Source of the DNA: Flocculibacter collagenilyticus
Lineage (GTDB): Bacteria > Pseudomonadota > Gammaproteobacteria > Enterobacterales > Alteromonadaceae
Direction: 5' to 3'
DNA: 64,000 nucleotides
Assembly: GCF_016469335.1 (NCBI RefSeq)
Contig: NZ_CP059888.1
Span: 3,795,899 to 3,859,898 of the forward strand
How positions within the stretch are numbered: the first letter of the stretch is position 1; every line of letters begins with the position of its first letter. Below, piece after piece: positions 9,234 through 16,827 of the stretch. The notes under the pieces were generated by a model. That model searched no databases and had not been told where the DNA came from. It was given only the letters and a program-made list of their open reading frames with translations. Both the position numbers and the translations under genes were made by a program.

Positions 9234-11264
9234 GTGAATCCTGTAGGTTTGAAATTTGATGGAAAAGTTATAGATGAGCTATCCAGCACAATACCTTCTA
9301 ACATATTTGCATTAAACGAATTAACAAAGAATGCGTATGATGCTTTCTCTGACACTGTTCAAATAAATATTGATACTGTTAATTCTCAATTAATTATTAA
9401 AGATGATGGATTAGGCATGGGGGAGAGTGAGGTTAAGAAGCTTTTCCACATAGCAAGTAGTACTAAAAGATACGGCAGTAAAAAAACTCATGATGGTAAG
9501 ACTAGGTATGTCCAAGGATCGAAAGGCTTGGGATTTTTGTCTGTATTCAAGTTTGGTCATAGAGTTACTTGGGAGTCATTTCATGGTGGAAATAAAATCG
9601 AGTTTACAGTTGATAAGAATAAGTTGATATCAAAAAATAACGCTAGCAGGTTTAAAGTAACACCAACTTTAATAAAGGAGGAAGGTAAAGGTACTAAAAT
9701 CACTGTGGCACTTGAGGATGAAGCCTTAGATAACTTAAATAATTATTTCATAGAAGAAAAAAACACCAGTAAAGCTGTTAACGCATTTTTTGATCCTTCA
9801 TTTAAGATAAAACTAGAAACTTTGAATGGCGAGTCTGAAACTAGAGATTTTAACGACTTTTTGGACGAAGCTATTGATAAGCAATTTTGTAAAGTGAGCT
9901 ACTCTTCAGTTGATTCTAGACTGAAATTTTATAGAGAAGGGAAGTTAGTAAAAGAAACAACATTTAAGATTTCTTCAGGCTTATACCGTGCGGAATTAGA
10001 TTTGTTAATTTACCACTTGGAAGGTGGGAGAGGCAAAAATATTTCAAAGCTATTCTATAGGGAACCTGATGAGCTGCTATCTCCATTATTATTTATAAAC
10101 AACAATCTATTTAATAACTATGTAATTTTCGATTCAAATATAAATCGTTCGGCAAAATCTGGTAAATCAATGCCTCAGATGACTGGTTATGTTCGCGTTT
10201 ATAGCTCTCATAAAGAAATTGAGTTTAACTCGGATAGAACTAACTTTGTAGAAAGTAACTTAACTAACAAGATACTAACCGACATAGCCGCTCTTAACAA
10301 AAAAATTCAAAGCATTGCATCTGAACTAAAAGATCAAGATAAGGAAAATTTTGGTCGTGTAATAACTGGCAGAGCCTCACCAGTTTCAGGATTTGAACAA
10401 AGTTTAGAGCAAGGTGTGCCTCAAGTAGCAAAGATTAACTTGAAAAATAGCCTTCCTAAACGGTTCCAAATACCTTCATCACAACTGGATTTATTAGCGT
10501 TTATTTCTACTGTAACTGATAGTTCGGGTAGGTTGGTTTCCAATAGTGAAATAAAAATAGAAATTGATGGAGAAGAAGCTTCTTCAATTATTCCTAGCAC
10601 TAATGAAGAGTGCATAAAAAAAGTTGATTACAAGTATTATGATAATCAGACTGGAGAAGTTATTGAAAGACTAAATCTGAACTTTTTCACCCCTAGGGGA
10701 TTAGTCTCTGGTGCTGAAAAATCAAAGAAACAGCTTTTCACTTTAGCCTCAAATAAAAGTTATAATGTAAGGATTCCTGTTGTTGCACAGTTGATCAATC
10801 AATCTTCAGAGTTGTATAAGTCTAAAGTTGATTATTCTGAAATCATTGCTTGCGGACTAAGAACAATTTTTGAATTGTCTATTGATGAAGTAAAATCTAA
10901 ATATCCAAAAATATTTGAACATAATAAAGCCAATAGTACAAAATATAAGAAATCGAGTAGCTTAACTTGGGATACGGTGCAGGTCATTCATTTTATTACA
11001 TCACATAATGATTTAATGCGCATAATTTCTGAAAGTATTGGGTTAGGCTTTCATTCGTTAAAAAACCTTATAGATTTTGAAGGTTATGTGGTTTCTACGA
11101 ACAAAGCGCAGTTGGGAGCCCATAAATCAATAAAGTGCCTTAGCCCTGATGATTTGAAAAGCTTAGCTCAAAGAGCAGGACATTTCGCTATTTTTTGTGA
11201 TGTTCTAATATATAAAATCCCTGAATCAAAAATAACTTCTTTTAATCATGTGCAGATAACATAG
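9234..11264 (+). CDS. MORC/MutL-like GHKL ATPase
   Basis: About 676 residues. The N-terminus holds a full GHKL site (numbering from GTG 9231): N box ALNELTKNAYDAF (N34), G1 D59-GLGM, G2 G96-SKGLGFLSVFKFG. This is the MORC/MutL layout rather than a kinase. The rest has no recognised domain; residues after about 350 are probably a transducer plus a unique C-terminal domain. Start: AAGGAG at 9222-9227 fits the second GTG (9234; 6-nt spacing) better than the GTG at 9231. A 58-62 bp AT-rich gap follows the receiver-like gene, so expression may be partly independent. A second GHKL ATPase beside a dual-GHKL protein suggests a multi-subunit ATP-driven clamp or sensor (inference). Confidence 0.78.
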   Translation: MNPVGLKFDGKVIDELSSTIPSNIFALNELTKNAYDAFSDTVQINIDTVNSQLIIKDDGLGMGESEVKKLFHIASSTKRYGSKKTHDGKTRYVQGSKGLGFLSVFKFGHRVTWESFHGGNKIEFTVDKNKLISKNNASRFKVTPTLIKEEGKGTKITVALEDEALDNLNNYFIEEKNTSKAVNAFFDPSFKIKLETLNGESETRDFNDFLDEAIDKQFCKVSYSSVDSRLKFYREGKLVKETTFKISSGLYRAELDLLIYHLEGGRGKNISKLFYREPDELLSPLLFINNNLFNNYVIFDSNINRSAKSGKSMPQMTGYVRVYSSHKEIEFNSDRTNFVESNLTNKILTDIAALNKKIQSIASELKDQDKENFGRVITGRASPVSGFEQSLEQGVPQVAKINLKNSLPKRFQIPSSQLDLLAFISTVTDSSGRLVSNSEIKIEIDGEEASSIIPSTNEECIKKVDYKYYDNQTGEVIERLNLNFFTPRGLVSGAEKSKKQLFTLASNKSYNVRIPVVAQLINQSSELYKSKVDYSEIIACGLRTIFELSIDEVKSKYPKIFEHNKANSTKYKKSSSLTWDTVQVIHFITSHNDLMRIISESIGLGFHSLKNLIDFEGYVVSTNKAQLGAHKSIKCLSPDDLKSLAQRAGHFAIFCDVLIYKIPESKITSFNHVQIT

Positions 11265-11320
11265 TATGGCACTTCAATTGAATTAGCTCAGACAATATCT
11301 GACATTTCGAGTTGATAAAT

Positions 11321-11389
11321 TGAGAGTTACCCGTTTTGATAAATGTGTCGAATCTTTTAATCAAAACAACCAAAAGGTGGTAACTCTCA
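11321..11389. repeat. Nested perfect inverted repeat (large hairpin) after the GHKL operon
   Basis: Outer arms of 11 bp (TGAGAGTTACC, 11321-11331, and its complement at 11379-11389) enclose inner arms of 8 bp (GTTTTGAT, 11333-11340, and ATCAAAAC, 11360-11367). The plus strand runs into TTTT after the outer arm. It may act as a terminator for the gene ending at 11264, or be a small palindromic repeat element. Confidence 0.6.
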
Positions 11390-11463
11390 TTTTACATACT
11401 AACAACCCAATCATAAAATGATGTTGGCAAGAGCTAAAGAAAGGCACTCGCTACGCTCATACA

Positions 11464-11805
11464 TCATAGCCAATGTCTAGGTATATCTAATTCAAATGTA
11501 TTGGCGGCGAATTTAAGCATAGTAATAATTTCTTTATGCTTAACAATGTCGTAATCCACATTGGCTTTGCGTAGTTCAATTAGTTCTTTTAGTAATGGAA
11601 GGTCGAACATTTTTAGTTTATACAAATTATTCCAACTAGGCTGGCCGAATAAGTTGAAAATTAGTTCAGTTCCATCACGTTCGCTAGCCAATCGCTTCTT
11701 GCCAGAGATCAGGCTTTCGGCGTTTTCAGCTTCATCTCGATCTTCATACGTGTTTAGTAGTACCATTAAGTTAGCCTTAGTGATTAAGTAATACATATTA
11801 ATCAA
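11464..11805 (-). CDS. Hypothetical protein, 113 aa
   Basis: Function not recognised. A small soluble protein, rich in Leu, Lys and Glu, probably helical, ending PRHWL. It begins 41 bp after the stop of the 302-residue gene on the same strand, with a perfect hairpin between them (11811-11840), so the two may be separate transcripts or a leaky pair. Composition is AT-rich like the rest of the transposon cargo. It lies between the GHKL operon and the transposon left end, typical for accessory cargo. It could be an unannotated small immunity or regulatory protein, but nothing in the sequence supports a specific role. Confidence 0.5.
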   Translation of the reverse strand: MINMYYLITKANLMVLLNTYEDRDEAENAESLISGKKRLASERDGTELIFNLFGQPSWNNLYKLKMFDLPLLKELIELRKANVDYDIVKHKEIITMLKFAANTFELDIPRHWL

Positions 11806-11810
11806 ATTTG

Positions 11811-11840
11811 AAGCCGATTACTCTATAGGATAATCGGCTT
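11811..11840. terminator. Perfect 10-bp hairpin between two minus-strand cargo genes
   Basis: AAGCCGATTA (11811-11820), 10-nt loop, TAATCGGCTT (11831-11840). There is no strong T tract on the minus strand; the plus side has TTTATT. It likely limits read-through from the 302-residue gene ending at 11847, possibly in both directions. Confidence 0.5.
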
Positions 11841-11846
11841 TATTGG

Positions 11847-12755
11847 TTAAAGGTGAGAAATATTCATCGGTCGGTTTAAAGCAATATTTCCCCAGTTTTC
11901 AAAGTATGGGCTTGTAGAGTTTTTAGCTATAGCAGTATGTCTTAAAGCCCATTCTTGCAGGTGATAATAAAGTTGTGATGAAGTTATGTTGTTGAAAGGG
12001 ATGTTTTCAGGTGTTTCTGTAGTTTGCCCTTCAAGCTTAATGCATAAATGTTTTGCAAGAAGCTCTATTTCATTTCTTTCTAGTGCTAGCAATGGTATTC
12101 TGGCTTCGCTTTGAGAATATTTGCAAATATGATAAGCGTTTATATCCACTTTTCTGTTTCCAAACTCTGTTGGATATCCAATAGTTAGCATATCGCCATA
12201 AGACACACATCCAATAACAAAATCCTTTTCACTATATTTGCATTTATCAGGCATTGTATAGCCAACAATGTTTAAATCACGATTTGAACTATGTCTGGAA
12301 CCTCTACCAACAAATAGAGCGATAATAATTTTCCCAATTATCACTCTATGGAATTCATTATTTGTTACAGGAATTTTGCAGGCTGTAGCTATTTCATTAG
12401 GATTGGGTAATTGATAATTACTGGCTACCTCGCAATATGCATCCCAAAGATCCACACCTGTTTCTTTTCTTAGTTTCTTCCCTTCTTTCACTATTTTGTA
12501 AAGGGTATTAGAGTTATAAGAAGTAAATACAGAAGTACTATTTATTGACTTGGTACTATTTTGTTTGAGATCTGCTTTTAGGGTATTGATATTATAATTT
12601 GCGTCTTTGCCTGGTAGTGATTCTGCTATCATTGCTGATAGAAAGGTTTGTTTTCGGCGGTATTGGCCGTTTGACCCTTTAATTAACTTGTCATTTAAGT
12701 TTTTAGTAAATAGTTTGAATGCATCATTAGATGCAGGAAAAATAGAATTATTCAT
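11847..12755 (-). CDS. Hypothetical protein, 302 aa
   Basis: Not recognised. A soluble protein without signal peptide or clear membrane spans; one hydrophobic stretch (VIIGKIIIALFVG, around residues 140-152) is short. The N-terminus is basic and polar with a GQYRRKQTFLSAM segment that could contact nucleic acid or a partner. It starts about 300 bp from the divergent 119-residue gene, so the gap 12756-13053 probably holds both promoters. It is part of the cargo near the transposon end. No catalytic motif stands out. Confidence 0.55.
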   Translation of the reverse strand: MNNSIFPASNDAFKLFTKNLNDKLIKGSNGQYRRKQTFLSAMIAESLPGKDANYNINTLKADLKQNSTKSINSTSVFTSYNSNTLYKIVKEGKKLRKETGVDLWDAYCEVASNYQLPNPNEIATACKIPVTNNEFHRVIIGKIIIALFVGRGSRHSSNRDLNIVGYTMPDKCKYSEKDFVIGCVSYGDMLTIGYPTEFGNRKVDINAYHICKYSQSEARIPLLALERNEIELLAKHLCIKLEGQTTETPENIPFNNITSSQLYYHLQEWALRHTAIAKNSTSPYFENWGNIALNRPMNISHL

Positions 12756-13053
12756 TTAAATATCTCTTTAAAATTGATTTATGGTTTTGACGGCTTTGGT
12801 TTTCATCGCAACACATGCAAAAAGAAATATTTTGGTGATGATACGAAGTATATATAAATTTACCGACATCCAATCGTTTGGATCCAAAGCATTACGCAGG
12901 CTTTATATGCCTATCTCTTTAACGACCTATTGCAATATTGAATAGGCGGTTGTTGACGAGACAGCTACATAGTAATTAATGGTTGAGTAATGTTCAAGCT
13001 TTGGGTTTTGTCTTATTATAGATAGTAAGCTTAACTCTTTATTTGGAATACAG
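12756..13053. other. Divergent intergenic region in transposon cargo
   Basis: AT-rich spacer between two divergent cargo genes. It presumably carries both promoters, but I see no clear -35/-10 pair, operator or hairpin that I would defend. Confidence 0.3.
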
Positions 13054-13413
13054 ATGAAATCAGATGCTTTGTTTAGCCAATTAAAAAGTAAATTTATCGT
13101 AACAAATGCCGATATGGGAAACCTACCTCATCGAACGCGATTAGAGGAAAATAAACAGACTGGCGAGTCAATTCTATCTATGCCAAAGAAAGTTTATGGT
13201 GATTATGCTGAGGTTGGCGATGTTATTTCATTTAATAAAGCTTCTAAGTGTCGAATCAAGCTGATTAATTTAAGCTGCAAAGTTAAAAAGTGGGCATCCT
13301 TTGTACGAGAATATAACTCAATTTGTAGACAAATGAAGTCATCCAAGCATCCTTTAAATAGAGTAATAGTTGAATTCCAGGGGATGCATTATTTGGTAAA
13401 AGCACATCCTTGA
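13054..13413 (+). CDS. Hypothetical protein, 119 aa, next to an antitoxin fragment
   Basis: A small basic soluble protein of unknown family. It sits 13 bp upstream of a HigA-like N-terminal fragment in the same direction, the position a toxin would occupy, but it does not match HigB: the usual fold signature of a ~95-residue interferase is not visible. It has two cysteines in the middle (SKCRIKLINLSCK) and ends MHYLVKAHP. A possible SD-like GGAA precedes the ATG. A toxin role is only suggested by context. Confidence 0.5.
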   Translation: MKSDALFSQLKSKFIVTNADMGNLPHRTRLEENKQTGESILSMPKKVYGDYAEVGDVISFNKASKCRIKLINLSCKVKKWASFVREYNSICRQMKSSKHPLNRVIVEFQGMHYLVKAHP

Positions 13414-13426
13414 TTAAGGAAGCAAT

Positions 13427-13630
13427 ATGAATATTCAATCTATTAAAAATGATGATGAGTTAAGAGTCGCATTATTAAGGCTCGATGATATATGGGGTGC
13501 AGAAAAAGGCACACCAGAAGGCGATGAGCTAGAGCAATTGGTTGAGTTAGTCCAAGATTATGAAGATAGCATAGTAATTAGAGCTCGAAAAAATCAGCCT
13601 GAAATCAAGGTAAATGTGGCTAATTTATAG
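13427..13630 (+). CDS. HigA-like antitoxin N-terminal domain, truncated
   Basis: 67 residues. Residues 1-50 match the HigA/HTH antitoxin N-terminal pattern, including WGAEKGTPEGDELEQLVELV and then YED. Complete HigA proteins (about 110-140 residues) continue into an XRE-type helix-turn-helix, which is missing: the frame ends after ~17 unrelated-looking residues. The stop at 13628-13630 lies 5 bp before the first TnsB-like site, so the 3' part may have been lost when the transposon end was formed or rearranged. AAGGA precedes the ATG, so the short product could still be made. Confidence 0.6.
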   Translation: MNIQSIKNDDELRVALLRLDDIWGAEKGTPEGDELEQLVELVQDYEDSIVIRARKNQPEIKVNVANL

Positions 13631-13634
13631 TTTT

Positions 13635-13782
13635 AGTATGATACTTTATTACTCACGTTTGGCTTGAATTCGTCAGTAATTAAGTATTCAGTATGAAACT
13701 TTATTTTTGGAAGTACTAGATACCCAGAGCAAGTTCAATGTCTTCAGAGCGAATTAGTATGAAACTTTATTACTCTCCCACA
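13635..13782 (+). repeat. Tn7-like left end with three TnsB-type binding repeats
   Basis: Three direct copies of AGTATGAAACTTTATTACTC-like sequence begin at 13635 (one mismatch, GATAC), 13690 and 13756. Their reverse complement (AATAAAGTTTCATACT) resembles the Tn7 TnsB site (AATAAAGTCTTAAACT). The last is followed by TCTCCCACA, so the terminal bases read inward are TGTGGG, as in Tn7. Three spaced sites over ~150 bp is the Tn7 left-end architecture; the right end has four overlapping sites in ~90 bp. Confidence 0.88.
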
Positions 13783-13825
13783 TGTGCACGTTAAATAATG
13801 ATCGAAACAATGTTTAATGTGCGCA
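13783..13825. repeat. Imperfect inverted repeat abutting the transposon end
   Basis: Arms TGTGCACGTTAAA (13783-13795) and TTTAATGTGCGCA (13813-13825) pair at 11 of 13 positions. The repeat starts at the first base outside the Tn7-like end. It may be part of the target or a coincidental hairpin; the rest of the gap up to 14017 shows no gene. Confidence 0.5.
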
Positions 13826-14017
13826 ACTAATTTGAAAGTACGAACCTTATAAGTTCGCTACAAGAAATAGAGAACAAAACAAGAACGGTCACATTATGCG
13901 GTCGTTTTTACTCAAGAAGAGTTAAATTTATAACGTTCAGGATATGGTTAACCACTGACGACCACTAACAGGTACAAATAAAATTCTTGAACTATTAATA
14001 AAGATGACCTTTAAAAA

Positions 14018-14365
14018 TCAAAATGTGTCATTAAATGTTTGAAAGTGCTTTTTTACTTTTTCAATTTCATCAAAAATATACTTAAACTTATCAAAATTGA
14101 TATTTGCTTTATCTGACCGCACTACTTTAGTTGAAAAGATATGTTTGCCGTAGTGTTTGGTTTCATCAAAATCTTTATCTGCTGAAAAAGTTTTTCCATT
14201 GATAGTACGACCACGAGTTGCTGCATCAAATAGATCTTCCATTGCTGAGTCTTCTCCTCCAGCATTAAGAGGAGTCAAAATAAGATACAAATTATGGAAT
14301 AAATGAATAAAGTCACCTCTCTTTAACATGGCTTTATCGTTAGGGCATGATCTAACGTTACTCAC
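14018..14365 (-). pseudogene. Retron reverse transcriptase-TOPRIM, C-terminal part (cut off by IS982)
   Basis: 115 codons, continuous in frame with the 5' part (15372-16796) once the IS and one TAAATA copy are removed: the joined codon run ...NELLNYL then VSNVRSCPND is uninterrupted. The piece finishes the TOPRIM-containing C-terminus of an Ec67-type retron RT; HNLYLILTPL, SAMEDLF and YGKHIFSTKVVR closely match the same part of E. coli Ec67 RT as I remember it. A GTG at 14365 could in principle start a separate product, but no ribosome site is evident and it lies at the IS boundary, so it is treated as a disrupted gene remnant. Confidence 0.9.
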
Positions 14366-14371
14366 TAAATA
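14366..14371 (+). repeat. Target-site duplication of the IS982 element (left copy)
   Basis: TAAATA, repeated exactly at 15372-15377 on the other side of the element. Six bp is within the range known for IS982-family insertions. Confidence 0.85.
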
Positions 14372-15371
14372 ACCCCAGATCGGTTTAAGCCACGATCATA
14401 GAATTAAGCTCTGAGTCAGTTAAATTAAGGCTTGGCTTATTGTCTTTAAGGCAGTAAGCCACTAATCCTGCCATTAAGTTCAACATAAAACCATTCATAC
14501 TGCGATGTCTGGAGTGTTCAATTTGGGAGATATTCTTTAATTGGTCATTAATAGTTTCAATAATAAATCGCTTAGATAGCATCGCTCTGTCCCATAACGA
14601 CATCGCTTTGGCTTTCATATTCTTGCGAACGGTAGTAATTAATGTCACCCCTTTTTCAAACAACGAAGCTTCCAGTGCTTTGCTGAGATAACCTTTATCT
14701 CCGTACAATTTATCTGTCAAACCAGCAGCTAGCTCTTCGACTGGTTTAGTATCATGAACGTTGCCTGTGGTGACTTTGGCTGCAACGATCTCTCCCCGAT
14801 AATTAACGATAAGGTGAAGTTTGAAACCATAAAACCAGCCCATCGTCGATTTCCCTCGCCTTGCTATACCATTAAATGTTTTATGTCTGGGAATTCGAAT
14901 ATTATGACAAACGGTTAAAGTAGTGGAGTCAATGAACTCAATGCCTGTAGGCTTACCTTTAAGTGAGGTGAAGTACGCACACATTGGCACTATTGTTCGC
15001 GGCATTAGCTCTAAAAAGCGTGTATAACTAAGCAAATGTGGAAATTCTTCTCGACAAAAGCGACTGACATGACCAGTGTAATAATTTTTAAAATCTCGGT
15101 AATGGGACATGTGGAAGCCAATGATAATTGTCATGACTTCACTCATCGTCAATCTACTTCGACGCTTACGTTTTTGTGTGCCGTCTGCAATCAATTGCTT
15201 TTCCCATTCGGGAATAAATACTTTGCAAAAATCATCGACATCACAGAAGAGTTCAACTAATTTATTCATGCCTGTTCCTTTTTTGGTCACTTTCTTTTTT
15301 GGTCGAAAGATCTGATCGTGGAGCAGGCATTTAGTTCCTTAAATTTTCAAATTCTTATCCCGAGTTGGGGT
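14372..15371 (-). mobile_element. IS982-family insertion sequence, 1000 bp, inserted in the retron RT gene
   Basis: Ends are inverted repeats starting ACCCCA: about 14 of 18 terminal positions match (ACCCCAGATCGG at 14372, and ACCCCAACTCGG read inward from 15371). The element contains a single transposase gene on the minus strand and is flanked by TAAATA duplications. Length and one-gene layout fit IS982. It looks intact, hence possibly still mobile. Confidence 0.9.
14385..15269 (-). CDS. IS982-family transposase
   Basis: About 294 residues from the ATG at 15269 (MNKLVELFCDVDDF), preceded by AAGGA at suitable spacing; an in-frame upstream ATG at 15290 exists but is less likely. DDE residues are visible in order: D in EFIDSTTL, D in LYGDKGYLS and E in RFIIETINDQ. 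Basic RRGKSTMGWFYGFKLHL between the first two acids is typical of the family. It catalyses cut-and-paste movement of its own element. The stop lies 13 bp inside the left terminal repeat. No frameshift or internal stop, so the enzyme is probably functional. Confidence 0.93.
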   Translation of the reverse strand: MNKLVELFCDVDDFCKVFIPEWEKQLIADGTQKRKRRSRLTMSEVMTIIIGFHMSHYRDFKNYYTGHVSRFCREEFPHLLSYTRFLELMPRTIVPMCAYFTSLKGKPTGIEFIDSTTLTVCHNIRIPRHKTFNGIARRGKSTMGWFYGFKLHLIVNYRGEIVAAKVTTGNVHDTKPVEELAAGLTDKLYGDKGYLSKALEASLFEKGVTLITTVRKNMKAKAMSLWDRAMLSKRFIIETINDQLKNISQIEHSRHRSMNGFMLNLMAGLVAYCLKDNKPSLNLTDSELNSMIVA

Positions 15372-16796
15372 TAAATAGTTCAATAATTCGTTGGGGCCAG
15401 TATCATTATCCAATACTAAAATTACTGGGTTTTTAGCTTTCTTTTTTTCAAAGTACTTTAATTCATCGGCATACCTTTTAACAAACCTTACAAATGGCGT
15501 TGCACCATCACCTATATCAAGTAAATACATTGTTTTACGATTCAGCTCAGGAAACTTTAGTTTGGGTGAATAGGCTGTGGTAGCTGATTTTGGGGTTACT
15601 AAATTAGGGTAATCAGCTTGAAGGCGACTTAAAGCACTTTTTAAGTAAACATTATCTGTTTTACCTTCAGTCAAAATTGTTGGGTATTCATTCGCAAAAA
15701 AATGTTTGTATTGTAGAAATCTACCATACACTTTTTCTCGTGAGTTTAATTTGCCTTTGAATTTGTTGAGTCCAGAGTGGATCTTTGGTTCAAATTTGGG
15801 TTTTGGGTGCTTCTTTTTCTCTAAGTTATTATAAAAATCGATAGAATCGATAAAAGTTAACCTGCCTTCTAACTCCGAAATATTTCCATCTCTAAAGGAG
15901 CCATCTTGTTCAGCAACTTGAAATTTTCCAGTTTTAAATAGAGAGTGAGCCATAGCTCTGGTCAAACGCCAATATTCCGATTTAACACTTACTTTTTTGT
16001 TTACAACTAGGCCCGTAGCTTCTTGCCTTGAATCTTTAAATTGTAGCCTAGTTTTTTTGAAGTTTACGGAAAACCCTGCTCGCCTTATTTCACCTAATAG
16101 CTTTGAACCTAATGTTAAATTTTCAATGTCGCTAACTATGGCAGTGGGAAAGCTCTTTTTTCTGGTTGAAAAAGTAATGTCATCGGCATATCTGGTATAA
16201 GAACAGCCATTTCTTTTAGCTAACTTTGATAACTTTATATCGAGACTGTTAGTTATTAGATTTGCTATAACTGGAGAGCATGGGCTGCCTTGTGGCAACG
16301 TGTCTTTATAACAAGCAATTTGAGCAATTACTGTTGCAATATGAGGATCCAACTGGAAATCCTTATTGGCAATGAAATACCCTCGAACCCTACCAAAATT
16401 GAAGCTACCAAAAAAATCTGCCAAATCTAAATTTAATACATTTTTTTTTCCGCAGTGTATACGTGCATTGGTAATTATGGATTTCTCTCGCTCAAACCCA
16501 TGCGAAAGAGTGCATTTAATTTTATTGTCAGACTGAATTACGGTTTTACAATCCAATAGTAAATCCGACAATTTACGTTGTAGGTCTTTTAATTCATCTG
16601 ACGGTGCACTGATAATCCTGACACCACCAGATTTTTTAGTAATGTCGAATTGATGATAGTGCGAATTTACGTGCGACTTAACGCCCGGCTTATACAGAGT
16701 GTTAGTAAGAAAAGCGGCTGAAACGCCCAATATTGAAGCTAACTCAGGTTTGGTTTTCGCCTGTTTAAGCAGTAAAAAGTTTCTTCTATGAATCAA
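15339..16796 (-). pseudogene. Retron reverse transcriptase-TOPRIM (Ec67/Eco2 type), 5' part, disrupted by IS982
   Basis: The native gene covers 15372 upward; the last ten codons and stop are read from the IS. Retron RT features (numbered from GTG 16841): NLDLADFFGSFNFGRVRGYF, LPQGSPCSP, Y218-ADD catalytic motif, and retron-typical ATGLVVN. The C-terminal TOPRIM domain begins with E392-GKTD and D478-ND, but its end is separated (14018-14365). Family knowledge: Ec67 RT (586 aa) makes msDNA and its fused TOPRIM nuclease is the defence effector. Start: a TTG at 16796 has AGGG five bases upstream and aligns with the Ec67 N-terminus; the GTG at 16841 lies inside the ncRNA a2 repeat and is less likely. 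The truncated product keeps the polymerase but lacks part of TOPRIM. Confidence 0.9.
15372..15377 (+). repeat. Target-site duplication of the IS982 element (right copy)
   Basis: TAAATA identical to 14366-14371; removal of one copy with the IS restores the RT reading frame. Confidence 0.85.
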
Positions 16797-16827
16797 ATTA
16801 TTCCCTAATGTATTTTTCTTAGAAAAG

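Larger units (their letters stand above)
1..13782 (+). mobile_element. Tn7-like transposon, distal part (tnsC end, tnsD, tnsE, cargo, left end)
   Basis: The gene order tnsC-tnsD-tnsE followed by cargo and then a Tn7-type left end matches canonical Tn7, where tnsABCDE start near the right end and cargo lies toward the left end. The right end, tnsA, tnsB and most of tnsC lie before the window. TnsE suggests conjugal-plasmid/replication-directed transposition as well as TnsD-directed insertion (family knowledge). The element is visibly more AT-rich than the DNA after about 17.4 kb. The left boundary rests on repeat structure and CCCACA at 13777-13782; the 5-bp target duplication (candidate TGTGC, 13783-13787) cannot be checked without the other end. 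Confidence 0.85.

Noticed and set aside
3623-11264. Classical Type I, II or III restriction-modification system
   Set aside because: No PD-(D/E)XK, HNH, helicase or specificity-subunit motif was visible in the four genes.
11401-11463. Possible integron attC site after the GHKL operon
   Set aside because: No convincing RYYYAAC...GTTRRRY pair or attC-like stem; only short chance complementarity.
13054-13413. HigB toxin
   Set aside because: The sequence lacks recognisable HigB/RelE features; only its position suggests a toxin.
14018-14365. Independent 115-residue gene starting at GTG 14365
   Set aside because: It starts at the IS boundary with no ribosome site and is in frame with the retron RT after IS removal.
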